A stretch of DNA of 64,000 bases from Simmondsia chinensis (taxonomy: Eukaryota; Streptophyta; Magnoliopsida; Caryophyllales; Simmondsiaceae). A model generated the notes under the pieces. The model searched no databases, was not told the DNA's origin, and saw only the letters and a list, made by a program, of their open reading frames with translations. The stretch is from the NCBI GenBank assembly GCA_018398585.1, contig JAGTTD010000010.1, forward strand, positions 1,815,501 through 1,879,500. The letters run 5' to 3'. This document shows, in pieces, positions 34,515-44,999 of the stretch (its first letter is position 1; each line of letters opens with the position of its first letter). The translations under genes and the position numbers were made by a program.

Positions 34515-35003
34515 CTAGTGTCCATTGATCTTAGATATGGTTACTGATTCAAGGCTTTTCTCTATTGTCTTACTGTTACAGGTTATGTTGGTAGAACTGA
34601 TGATAGAGATGCTCCGTTGTTTGATCTCATCCACAAAGGCTTGGATATTCTGCTCAGAGGAACCGCCCTCGGACACCGCCTTCTCCGCAGCTGCCTTCCA
34701 CCTGGCGGCGTTCTCTCTCATTGCGTCTGCCTTCGGCCCTATGGTGGCCTCACGGAGACACTGCTCCACTTCTGTCTTGGGAATGATTTTGTCATCGTGC
34801 TCGCCCCTGCATATCCGAATCCCGACTCCAAACACATCAACTAGAAACTTGGCGTCGGTGACTTGGTCGCCCCACTGGGGGAAAGCCAATATCGGTACGC
34901 CAGAGGAGAGGGCCTCCATTGTCGAGTTCCACCCACAGTGAGTCATGAAACAAGTGACTGATGGGTGGGCTAAAACCTGCTCTTGTGGGCTGTATTTCAC
35001 CAC
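34515..35003 (-). CDS. UGT84-type UDP-glucosyltransferase, exon 2 (PSPG box and C-terminus)
   Basis: The exon begins with GTG after the acceptor TTCATCAG and encodes VVKYSPQEQVLAHPSV to the stop, 162 residues. It carries the 44-residue plant secondary product glycosyltransferase box, which grips the UDP-sugar: HCGWNSTMEAL at box positions 19-29 and FPQWGDQ ending at Asp43-Gln44, the glucose-contacting pair. Position 1 of the box, nearly always Trp and stacking on the uracil ring, is Tyr (residue 355). The C-terminal helix with NAARWKAAAEKAV and GGSSEQNIQAFVDEI is typical of group L UGT84 enzymes. The last 30 residues are poorly conserved. Confidence 0.93.
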   Translation of the reverse strand: MVKYSPQEQVLAHPSVTCFMTHCGWNSTMEALSSGVPILAFPQWGDQVTDAKFLVDVFGVGIRICRGEHDDKIIPKTEVEQCLREATIGPKADAMRENAARWKAAAEKAVSEGGSSEQNIQAFVDEIKQRSISIISSTNITCNSKTIEKSLESVTISKINGH

Positions 35004-35282
35004 CTGATGAACATCAATACACATAAGTTATATGCAATTTAGATATAATAAAACTACAGTTACGACAATTTTATGACTATTATTCTTTATAAGTCACATT
35101 ATTAATATCGATCATTTTACGTAGTGGACCACTAAAAATTTGAAAAAAATACGGTGAGGATAATAAATGTAAGCAGGGTATAACATTAAATTCAAGTTTG
35201 GCAGTCCACTCCATTATTATCCAATTAATTATATGGCTAAAATAAATGCTGGATATAAATTCATTAGCTTATTGAAAATAAG

Positions 35283-35668
35283 GGTTATTTATGTCAGAAA
35301 TTCCTATACGTTATTTATTATATTAATTTAGTCCTTATACTTTTAAATCTGTCAATTTAGCCCCTATATGATTCAAAATGTGTTAATTTGGTTCTTTAAG
35401 AAAAAAAATTATATTAAGTTTTTAATGAAATTTTTAATAGTTCAACCATAAATTGAGTTAAATTGAGTACATAAACAAATTTATGATAAATTACTTACAT
35501 CTAACATAAGTTTATTGTTCAAAATTACATCATTAACATAACTTAAATTTTACCAAATGACTAAATTGACATATTTTAAATTATACAGGGACTAAATCGA
35601 CACAATTAAAAGTAAAAAGACCAAATTGATATATAGACAAAGTACATGAACCTTTGACGTAAATAACC
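35283..35668. mobile_element. MITE family D, full copy in the UGT intron
   Basis: Left end AAGGGTTATTTATGTCAGAA and right end CTTTGACGTAAATAACCTT are inverted. The interior has ACTAAATTGACAT and ACAGGGACTAAAT. It matches 59580-59937 and the partial copy at 6003. Confidence 0.75.
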
Positions 35669-36221
35669 TTAAAAATAATTATTAAAAAAAAAAATGCATC
35701 AGCTTTGCTACAAGGTAAGAAATCATTATTTTTTAAAAAAATTTACAAAAGTAAATGTTGGAAATTGTCAAAGACAAGAACGACAACAACAGCAGCAAGT
35801 TAGTGTTTCAGTGAGGCTATATACAATCTTAATCTTATAGGATGTTACCCGATGAATTAATTTAATTCAAAATTCTATCTTATAAATGTTACATTATTGA
35901 AGTTGACATTTAAGTTAAATAATTATAATTATTATAAGCTTGAAATTAAATGATATTAATAATTGATCTCATAAGATAATGTGCTTGGAATGACACCACA
36001 CGCTTTGGGACTTGACCCCTTCCATTATAATTCTTGCGTGTTACACACACATTAGTCATTCATATCTCATATTACGGAAAATAATAATTATATACTTAAA
36101 AATATCTTTAACTGTTGTTATTATTATCAGAGTAAATAATATTATTATACAAATATTGTTATAAAAGTGCTATAGTCTTAAAATTTTTCTTCTACTAATA
36201 AAATTACCCAAAATTTTAATA

Positions 36222-36841
36222 TATGTGTAATCAAGTCGAGCCGAGTATTTCAGTACTCGTACTCGTACTCGATTTGAGTGGTTAATTTTGCTCGAACTTG
36301 AGCTCGATTAACCATTCATGTACTCGATTCGAGTACTCGTTTATTGTGCATATGTACGTTCAACAAACTAACTCCTTCATAATATTATTCCATAGACTCA
36401 AACATTAGTTACACTCAATTTGGATACTCAACTATTGCCCACATTATATTTTAATATATACAGCTATAAATTATTGATACATTAATAGCAAATATGCATC
36501 AAAGTTTAAATTTCAAAAAATACAAGCAAACCAAATATTAATTCTTTTACTCCGTCACAAATGTAACCTGTCAACTTTTATAAGGAATTCAATCTTCATT
36601 CTTTCATTCTACTCATAATGTCACAAGCCATCCATTTCAAAAGAGAATAATACACAAGAATTACTTCGTAGTCGAGTATTTAATCGAGTAACGAGTCGAG
36701 TAGTTCACTACTCTCGTACTCGTTTATTAATCGAGTATCTTTTGATACTCGAACTCGAACTCAGTTAATTCGAGTACGAGTCGAGTTTTATTCGAGCTAC
36801 TCATAAATTACTCGCGAGCGGCTCCAATCTTTTACACCCCG
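36222..36841. mobile_element. hAT-type non-autonomous element with GAGTACTCG repeats
   Basis: Ends TGTGTAATCAAGTCGAGCCG and CGGCTCCAATCTTTTACACC are inverted. Both arms consist of short repeats of CGAGTACTCG. The interior (about 36350-36650) is AT-rich and has no transposase. Confidence 0.6.
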
Positions 36842-37684
36842 ATATAACATATATTAAAAGGGCATTTATTACAATTTATTATGAAAAAAATTAATATTGT
36901 ATCCTATAATTCTGCGATAGGCAGTATTATTGTTTAGATATTTTTTTATTTAATGTCAATCGAAAAGCTTCTATTATTATCTAATGTTGACAAAAATTGT
37001 CCTATTAACAACACTAACCTTAATATACTACGTCCCGTATATATTTTAATACGAATATTAACGAGGATCATGCTCGAATTAGTCTCGAGCCTTCCCGACT
37101 AGCACATTACCCATGCCACATCATCGACCTATACTCTAATTAGTTAGTATAAATAGGGGTCATTAGTATTAGGAATAATAAGTTGAGATTAGCGTTTTAT
37201 GTGTTCTCGCACTCTCCCCTAAATTTTTCTATGTAATCCTTCCCTTTCTTCTGTTAATATAATATAATCTTTGCTTTTTTTTATGCTCGAATATCTTAAT
37301 CAATTAAGATTCGTAACATATATAAATATTTATTGCAATCATTAACATAAAATCTAAAATCAAGTGTCTACTGTAAAGTGCAATCAGTGCGTAAAAGTCA
37401 GTAATAATAGAAACGAAGCAAACATCCAAAATAGTAAAATTTGACTATTTAATATATGACAATTTTATATAAATTCATTTAAATTATATTAAAAAGCATA
37501 AATTATTATTCTTAAGTATACAATTTGTAATTATATATATATAATATAATAATTTGCATAAATTTTTTTGTGTTATTAATTTCACGGATAGGAATTAAAA
37601 TTAAAAAAAATAAAAATTATAAGCTTTTTAAAAAATAAATTACATGTCAAAATCATAGTTTGACACACGTACAATGCATCCACA

Positions 37685-37711
37685 TGGGGGGGGGGGGGGG
37701 GGGGGGGGGGG
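37685..37711. repeat. G homopolymer of about 25-27 bases
   Basis: An uninterrupted G run in the UGT intron between CACAT and AGATCCC. Confidence 0.9.
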
Positions 37712-38085
37712 AGATCCCGTCTCCTACCAAAATAACAGCACTGTAGCCAGTGAGAGAGTGAGAAGGGGAGGAAAGAGAATTTAGAATTTTTTTATTTTAA
37801 AATTTAATATATTTAAAAATTTATTAAAATATTATTTATTATATTATCATATTTCACAGAAAATTTGTGTAAAATATACGAATATAATAAATAATAATGA
37901 TAATATGTATAAATTATTTCAAAACTTTTAATAAAAATTTAACAAATATCTAAATAATAAATTATCAAATAAATAAATTTATATATTAAAATTATTTATA
38001 TAAATAATTTAATATTTTAATAACTTTTTAAATATATTAAAATTTTCTCTCTCTCTCTCTGCCTGCCACCTGCCACCACCAAGGG

Positions 38086-38487
38086 ACCCATAAAAAATAT
38101 TTAAAAAAGTAACCTCTTTTAATTCTTTAATTTAACAATCTAACCCACTTTGTCAGATTAAAGTGGGAAGGCGTCATTTTGAAGGTAAAAAATACATAGG
38201 CGCCGTTTGACATTGCGCCATTAATTGAGAGGTGCCGTTCCAAACGGCGCCTTTAGATGAGATATATATAAACGGCACCATTAGGTGAACACCACCTCTC
38301 CCCCCCCCAACTCATGGCGCCTCCCCTCCACACCTATGTATTTTTTACCTAAAGGTGCCGTTTGAAACGGCACATTCCCACTTTAATCTGACAAAGTGGG
38401 TTAGAATGCTAAATAATTTTTAAAAAAGGTTACTTTTTTAAATATTTTTTAAAATTGAGTCATTTTAAAAAAAAGTCCCACTAAGGT
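38086..38487. mobile_element. Palindromic element in the UGT intron
   Basis: Arms run from AAAAAATATTTAAAAAAGTA at the left to ACTTTTTTAAATATTTTTTA at the right. They include the long matched blocks CCCACTTTGTCAGATTAAAG / CTTTAATCTGACAAAGTGGG and GGTAAAAAATACATAGG / CCTATGTATTTTTTACC. The centre carries GGCGCCGTTTG and GCCGTTTGAAACGGC motifs like those in the MULE TIRs. No ORF; no certain target duplication. Confidence 0.75.
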
Positions 38488-39099
38488 GCTGTTGCCAGCA
38501 TTGGATCTTCTTCCATCGACATGGACACCATTTTAAAAATTATTTTTTGTAACTTATTTTTTTAAGAAGTTATTTATGTCATCGACTCTTGTACTTTACC
38601 TATTATTATAAATATTTGCTCCAAGACTTTTTATTTTATTAATTTAATTTTTGTATAACTTTTTAATTATAATCAAATATAAAGTTGAAATTAGCAATAT
38701 TTTCCCATTAAAATCATGACTGGTAATTAAAAGTAAAGGGTGTCCTTCAACCTTTCCCACGGGTGAAGGTGCCTTCTAAATAGTAATCAATTTTGTTTGA
38801 TTCGTCGTGGTCAAAATAATTATGTATTTTACAAATAATAAAAATAATAAAATTATTTTAATTATTATTATCTGATAATAATAATTTTATTCAGATAGTA
38901 ACATTAACATTTTATTTCAATGAAAAATTAACATTTGACTTTAATATTGAACTGTTCTCCGCATTATGTATCAATCGGAACTCAAGATGTCGTTTTTGTA
39001 TTAAGTTTTCTCACTACTTATTGAAACAAACATTAATATCAAAATTGATGGAAAACGTTGTAATAATAGATGCACTAAATTAACACAATTAAAACGCAC

Positions 39100-40152
39100 C
39101 TTGCCCTTATTGCCGGCCCGCTTGAAGAACCCATCGGGCAACCGATGAGCTGCCAACCTGGAATCCGGGTGAGGCGGCTTCATGACCCACAAAAACTCGA
39201 GGCCCGAGTTTAAGACCCCTTCCGCAATCTCCTCTATCTGCTCTTGCTTCAAGTGCACCACAGTCCCGAACGAAATATACACCACAGACCTCTCTTTCTT
39301 CCCATCCAACCACTCCATACACTCCATATCCGCCTTCATCGGGTCCGCCCGAACGCCAGATCCTGCGGTGTCCTTACTCTTAAACTGTGGCCCCACTGGC
39401 CTAATTGGACACAGCGCCGCTGTTTGCTCGATTGTCTCTCTCTCCAGCTCCTCAAACGTGTCCATCAACACACAAAAGGGTTTCGATAAGTTCTTGTACT
39501 GACCCAGAATCGCTCTTCTAAGAAACGAGTACGGCGTAGTCGGGTGCAAAAAAGTGGGTATTTCATCCCATTTAAGGGTCGGTAGAGTTGGGATTTTGAC
39601 ATCAATAAACGGGTCGGATTCAGTAGGAAAAGGAACCATTTTGTTGTGGTAGTAAAAGTAAGCCAAAAAGCACGCGCAGGACTGAACCCAGAGCATCGCA
39701 CTCGGCAACTCCAGCTCCTCCGCCACGTCGGACACCCACGGGATGAAGGGGTTGTTGATTAGGCAGGTGACGTGGCGGCCGAGATGGGCTTGGTGGGCCA
39801 CCATTTGAGGGATCTTTTGGCGGCCCATGAACTCCAATTGAGAGAGGTAGAGGTCAAGGTCTTGCCGGCGAGGGTCATCGGAGGGCCACTCGTCGTCGAA
39901 GAAGTCGAAACGGAGGAAGCCCGAGCCGAGGGGGAGAGGGGAAGAGGAGACGGAAGGGTTCGAGTTGCGGATGGGAGCGCCGAAGCTCTCGGTGGTGATG
40001 AAGGTGACGAGGAGGCCATGGGCAGCGAGGCGCTTAGCGAGGCGGAGGAGAGGGTTGATGTGGCCTTGCGCCGGGAAGGAGATCATGAAGATGTGGGGGA
40101 GTTGGGGAATTTGGTGGTGGTCGTGGTGGTGGTGGTGGTGGTCGGAACCCAT
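39100..40152 (-). CDS. UGT84-type UDP-glucosyltransferase, exon 1
   Basis: Exon 1 encodes 351 residues from Met 40152; with exon 2 the protein is 513 residues, normal for the family. UGT84 enzymes transfer glucose from UDP-glucose to a carboxyl group of hydroxybenzoic or hydroxycinnamic acids or related compounds (glucose ester formation) in the cytosol. The acceptor here is not determined. Visible motifs are HIFMISFPAQGHINPLLRLA with the catalytic His (residue 31), CLINNPFIPWVSDVAEELEL, LPSAMLWVQSCACFLAYFYY and SVVYISFGTVVHLKQEQIEE. The N-terminus is odd: a histidine run (DHHHHHHDHH) from a (CAC)n tract before the family start. The exon ends at GK before the donor GTGCGT. The reading frame is intact. 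Confidence 0.94.
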
Positions 40153-40185
40153 TTTTGGAGAGAGAGAGAGAGAAAGAGAGAGATG
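40153..40185. repeat. CT-rich leader of the UGT gene
   Basis: A GA/CT tract of about 30 bp directly upstream of the start codon, similar to the one in the kinase leader. More GA-rich sequence continues to about 40280. Confidence 0.8.
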
Positions 40186-40221
40186 AATATGGAGGGAGGA
40201 AGAGGAGGGGGAGGAAATGCA

Positions 40222-40233
40222 GGTTTTATATAG
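40222..40233 (-). promoter_or_regulatory. TATA box of the UGT gene
   Basis: On the gene's strand it reads CTATATAAAACC, about 70 bp upstream of the ATG. That would place the start of transcription near 40195 and give a short CT-rich leader. Confidence 0.65.
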
Positions 40234-40289
40234 TTGGGGGAAAGGGGGAGAGTGAGAGAGAGGAGAGAGAGGGGGAAGAAGGGGTAAAG

Positions 40290-40927
40290 GTAATGCTAAG
40301 TAAACTCTTACTCGATTTGATAAATTTTTGTCTTAGGTTTGCTTTGTTACGTAGGAAGTAAATATAAGAAGTAAAAATTTATAATAAGTATAGATTTGAG
40401 TTCTTTTTTGGTTGATAAGAAGTAGGGGGAATGCAGTAGGTGGAAATTACTTCAAAATATAGAAAATAATTTACCTAATTTCTTTGTTTTCAAATAATTT
40501 TTTTAAAGAAGTTCTATTTCCCATCTTGGCAACGAAATGGTTTTGGCTTACTTCTCGGGAAATTGACAAAGAAATTGAATTTCCATGAAATACAACTTTC
40601 CGCAGGATTTTAATTCATGTGACAACCAAATAAGCCCCTTGTGCTTAGCGACAGAGTAATGGGGGCAGGGTTGGACATAACTTTAAGCGATTCAAACAAT
40701 CGCTTGGGGGCTTTAAATTTGAGGGGCATCGAAATTTTTGGGATTTTAATTTTTTAAATATTAATTATTAATATTAGTAAATTTTATAATTAAAATTTTT
40801 ATAATTTGTTATATATAAAGGGGCTCATTTACTATTTAACTGGGGCCTAAAATGCCAGGTCCTGCCCAGAATGAAGAAAAGGGGTAAGAAGACTAACGAG
40901 TAATAAATCTTTACCTTCATTTGATAA
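40290..40927. other. Upstream flank of the UGT gene
   Basis: No gene. AT-rich sequence that may hold distal promoter elements; I cannot identify any. Confidence 0.4.
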
Positions 40928-41117
40928 GGAACATACTCAGTGCCTCAAGGGCTCCCGCCTACGTAGGGCCTGGGGGGCGGATGTACGCAGCCTTCCCCTT
41001 TCAGGGTGTTAACCTGAAGAGAGGCTGTTTCCCAGTGCCCCCAACCTGAGGGTGAGGACTTCCCAAGAGGTCACCCATCATGGTACTACTCTCGCCCAAG
41101 CACGCTTAACGTCGGAG
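40928..41117 (-). mobile_element. 5S rRNA-headed SINE, copy 4, 5'-truncated (190 bp)
   Basis: A perfect 12-bp duplication, TTCATTTGATAA (40916-40927 and 41118-41129), flanks it. In sense it begins inside the 5S part (CTCCGACGTTAAGCGTGC) and keeps the full body and tail. It therefore inserted already truncated, as LINE-driven reverse transcription does. Confidence 0.92.
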
Positions 41118-41420
41118 TTCATTTGATAAATTTTTTAAAAGGACCCTAAACGTCAAATTAGGAGTAAAGGGGATAGGGTAATTTTTAACAAAATTTAAAC
41201 AATTTTGTCTTTATTTTAACTATAAGTCTCTTTACTTTTACCTTTTTACTCAATTGTCAGCCAGAGTAACTCAGTTACCTCTCTTTATTATTACCCCTCC
41301 TAATTAGGCATATCTAAATAAGGGTAACAATAATACCTTACCATTTTTCTCTTGACCTAATTGTGAAACTAGGCTTAAGAGGTAAACGCCATTTTCATTG
41401 TTAATTTGGAGGAAAGAGGG

Positions 41421-41618
41421 TGTTAAATTTCACTGGGCCTTTCAAGCTCGGCCTACGTTATTGTAACATACGAGATTCACATATAAGTCTAAGTGAAGTT
41501 CTATCTTAAAACCAACTGATTTTAGATGGAGTAACCCATTATACTTATATGGTAGTCTCTTCTTTCTCATACTCTTATGTGAGATTCACAATCGACTCAC
41601 ATATGGAGTTTTTAACAA
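41421..41618 (-). mobile_element. Solo LTR of TRIM family 2
   Basis: Starts TGTTAAATTTCACTGGGCC and ends GGAGTTTTTAACA, about 198 bp. It shares CACATATAAGTC, CAACTGATTTTAGATGGAGT and GTGAGATTCACA with the other copies. Confidence 0.65.
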
Positions 41619-41749
41619 AAGGGGATGGTAAGTTTTTAAAAAACTTGGATAATTCGGTTCTATTTTTAACTATAACATTCTTTAATTCACTTATTTACCT
41701 CAGTGTCAAATAAAGATAATTTATTTACAGATATTTCTATACATTTTGT

Positions 41750-42235
41750 TTTTATATTAATTTACGCCTTGTTTGGTACTAGTAAATAGGTGCAGGAAAT
41801 CATAATTCATCGGATGTGAACATTTTCTCTCTTATTTGGTTACCAGAAAATTGACAGAATATAAAAAATAAAAATTTCATAACAATCTCCAATTTCTTTC
41901 AAATGTAGGAAATAACTTATCCAGTCTCGAGGTAAAATTCTATTAATTTTTTTGTTTTTACTTAGCCTCCTTAGGAAGTTCTATTTCCGAATCTGACTAA
42001 ACTCTATACCTACTTCCTAAAAAGTTAACACGGGAAATGAATTCGTAAAAATACAATTTTCCATAGAAATTCATTCCTCTGTTAACCAAACAAGACTTTA
42101 GTCTTCGGAAATTTATAACTTAAATACTCTAGTGTATGATCATGTATCAATTACAGCCCAAGTATATATATATATATATATATATAGTAGGGTATCTTCG
42201 ATTTCAGAAGGGCAATAAATGGCTAGTTAGTGATG
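41750..42235. other. Intergenic sequence with a (TA)n run
   Basis: A (TA)n run of about 28 bp lies near 42158-42186. No gene. Confidence 0.4.
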
Positions 42236-42239
42236 ATAA

Positions 42240-43230
42240 TCATATTTCGGTTTGACAGTTGTTGCACCCAATCACCACTTCCATATATCATTGACGATCC
42301 TCGGATTATTAAAGACCTGGATCTCAAAGTGGAGCATATCATCCGATAGGATGAATGTTTTTTTTTCGGTAATTTGCGGCAAAATAGCGAACACAAGCAG
42401 GAAACTCACTAGGCGAGCCCTGAGTCCGACCGCAACAGCACGGGGACCGATAGGATGAATGTGATATTCAAGAATTAATTAAAGTCATCCCACATTACTT
42501 TTCACTTATAATTTTGGGTATCTTGATACCTTGTCATTATCGGGATGATAAATTGTGCTTGGTATACTCGCAGATGATATATTTTCTTTCAAATTAACTT
42601 TTTGGCTCGCTCATGGCCACCAATGACAAGAGCGTAACAAACTGGCCTTTTAAAATAAATATGGTAACCGGTCCATCCGCTGATGATTAAAGTGTTTGTT
42701 TGGCAGGTTCATCATGATTCACACTCTTCAAGATCCAATTCATCAAGATAAGGTATGCGGTTTGACCCAATCTGTCTATTCTATGCGGAAAACGACAAAG
42801 AAGCTGGTCATATTTTTATGAGTTGTTGAATTTCCCAATCTAGTTTGGATGCTGCAGTATTGAGTAGATAGGTCGGGGTAAAACCTATGGCTGTTCAAGT
42901 TCAAACCTTGGGAAGCGTCCGGAGTTGTGATAACCAATACTAATTACAAAATAACCTTAGTTTATTTTTGTGCATTCCGAAAATAAGGAATGCAAAATTT
43001 TTTGGAGTGTGTCAACGAGAACACAATCAAATTACTCGTTGGACCTCAGTCTATTGAGATCGAATAGAGGCCTAAGCTTCAAGTGAAAGATAATCTCGCC
43101 GCTTTTGTAACTTGTCAGACGGGCGAACTAACACATAGTTAAATCCAGTGGAAATTCCATGCTACTGGATGATTAAAGTTGAATTTCGATGAATGACAAG
43201 GCGACATGTGTATATGTCATTATCGGGAAA
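42240..43230 (+). pseudogene. Decayed LINE remnant (zinc-binding and RNase H-like end), poly(A) tailed
   Basis: Broken plus-strand reading frames give CLFYAENDKEAGHIFMSC, a mutated form of the zinc-binding motif found at the end of plant L1 reverse transcriptases (Cys-x2-Cys with the second Cys changed, then His-x3-Cys). Further on, RWKFHATG and LKLNF resemble the start of a plant LINE RNase H domain. The stretch ends in A11 near 43226. Many stops and frameshifts. A truncated retroposon is nested at 42359-42446. Confidence 0.5.
42359..42446 (-). mobile_element. Poly(A) retroposon family P, 5'-truncated copy (88 bp)
   Basis: A perfect 16-bp duplication, CCGATAGGATGAATGT (42343-42358 and 42447-42462), flanks it. 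The sense strand starts GGTCCCCGTGCTGTTGCGG and ends TTTGCCGCAAATTACCG plus poly(A), matching the last 88 bp of the copy at 20052. Confidence 0.85.
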
Positions 43231-43473
43231 AAAAAAAACCATAACTTACCTTTTTCACATTTAATTAAAAATAACTAATAAACTATTTTATTAAATCCAA
43301 CCGATCCTACACATTAAATTTAAGACATAAATAAAATATAGTTTCAAAATTTTTTCTTTAAAAAAATTAGATGATAAATAGACAATTGCATCTAATTTAC
43401 TCTCTAAATTTAATTTTACTTAGGTAAATAAAGCATTTCTAAAATATTAAAATGGCAATGACCGTTAGGTAGC

Positions 43474-43946
43474 TAAGGCTCTTCTCAACGGGGCATCCAA
43501 AATATTTAAAAAATTGGAGCTTCAGAAGTGAAGCCCCATTTATATTTTTTAATAATTTTTTAATTAAATTTATATTTTTTGAATTAATAAAATATATTAA
43601 ATTTTATTTAAATATATATTTTAAATATTAATAAATTTTTATATATTGAATTTGAGTATTTTTTTAATTTACTTATTCATATTACTTATTTTTTATCAAT
43701 ATAAATCTTAATTTTTGTAATTTTAATTTTTTCTCTTAATATAGTTAATTATTTTTTATATTATATTTGTTTCTAGTGTATTTTTATATTTTATCTCGAA
43801 ATAATTAAAATATTATACATAATATTAACTATTAAAATAATAAAAATTTTAAAAGATGGTGTAAAAAAAGGGGCACGAGTGAAGAGGAGAAGCCCAATTT
43901 TTGATAAATGGGGCTTCAAAAATAGGGCACGATTGCAACTAGCCTA
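43474..43946. mobile_element. MITE family C, copy 2
   Basis: Ends TAAGGCTCTTCTCAACGGGG and, inverted, TAGGCTAGTTGCAATCGTGC; AT-rich interior matching 3672-4150. Confidence 0.6.
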
Positions 43947-43974
43947 ACTCTTTTTTTTTTTTTTTGAAAAATTA

Positions 43975-44462
43975 TCATTTCAATATGCAAATATTTGTTC
44001 ATTTATTACTCAGGTATTTGATTTTTTAATATATACATAATAATATATTTTAATATTTAAATAATTTATTACTTAAATATTTTAAAGTTTTAAAATTTCA
44101 TCACTCAGACACCCTTTTGTCAAATTTTGGCATATTTTCATTAGAAAATGCTAACATGAAACAAGATTCCGACCAGATATTAGTATGCTCATTAGATTTA
44201 TAATTTTTTGGCCAAAAAAAATACTAATATGACATATGATTTTAGCCATATTTAGGTAGTTTGTATCAACATTCAATTAATTTTTTATCATAATTTGTTC
44301 AATTTCTGTTAAAACATTAGCATGACTTATTTAAGTTATTATAATTATTTATACATTAGCATTTACTATATAAAATTGGTTAGATTTTCACAAAAGCTCA
44401 TCAAATTCCGACATAGGATACCTAGTGATAAAATGTCCAAACCTTAGGATGCATCATTAAAT
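43975..44462. mobile_element. MITE family E, copy
   Basis: Shares TTAATATATACATAATA, TTAGCATG and TGATAAAATGTCCAAACC phrases with the other family E copies; outer arms are inverted. Confidence 0.5.
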
Positions 44463-44616
44463 ATATTAAAATAGTAGTGTAGGAAAATTGACAAAGACAG
44501 CAGGGAAAAAGAAAAAACGAAAAATGGGAAATCGGAATAATAGCGCTAATTATGATGAGAAGATCATGGAAGCGGAACGAGTAATAGAGATAGGAAAAAG
44601 GGTGGGTCTTAATTTT

Positions 44617-44980
44617 GATGGTTTCGACCCACTTATGGGGGTAGACATACTTACTAAATAATGTGGATGGGTTATTTGTCGAGGCAATTCGGCAGCATTA
44701 GTCCTGCTCTCGGTTCATGTGCTGATCTTCTGTTTCAACTTCAGCTGAGGTCCCTGTCTGAGTTGTTCTAGCTCGCTGTATTGTCCTGTCTCTCTGTGTC
44801 TTGTCTGGACTTGTACTCGGTGTCTACTGTGTCGTGTTTGGGAAGAGCGTCTTTAGCTGTTGTTTTGTCCTTTTATTTTGTGTTGTCTAGTTTTGGTCCC
44901 CGTCTTATTACAGTTGGACTCAGGCCTCGCCTAGCAAATAGTATGCTTGTATGGCGACTATGTCGCAATTTATCAAAAAA
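44617..44980 (+). mobile_element. Poly(A) retroposon family P, full copy (364 bp)
   Basis: Starts GATGGTTTCGACCCACTTA and ends ATGTCGCAATTTATCAAAAA. It aligns along its length with the copy at 20052-20403. An 80-codon ORF near the 3' end has no domain. No clear target duplication. Confidence 0.7.
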
Positions 44981-44999
44981 TTATAGAACCTTGGTATCG

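Larger units (their letters stand above)
35004..39099 (-). other. Intron of the UGT84-type gene (4096 bp)
   Basis: Donor GTGCGT at 39099-39094 and acceptor CATCAG ending at 35004; phase 0, joining GK to VVKYSPQE. It contains a MITE D copy, a hAT-like element, a 29-base G run and a palindromic element. 35010-35280, 35670-36220 and 36845-37680 show nothing else I can name. Confidence 0.9.

Noticed and set aside
34515..40152. Two separate UGT genes or pseudogene halves
   Set aside because: The halves complement each other exactly, join in phase 0 at GT..AG borders and together give a normal 513-residue enzyme.
39772..40233. Plus-strand 153-codon ORF opposite the UGT exon
   Set aside because: It is antisense to a strong coding exon and its composition mirrors that exon.
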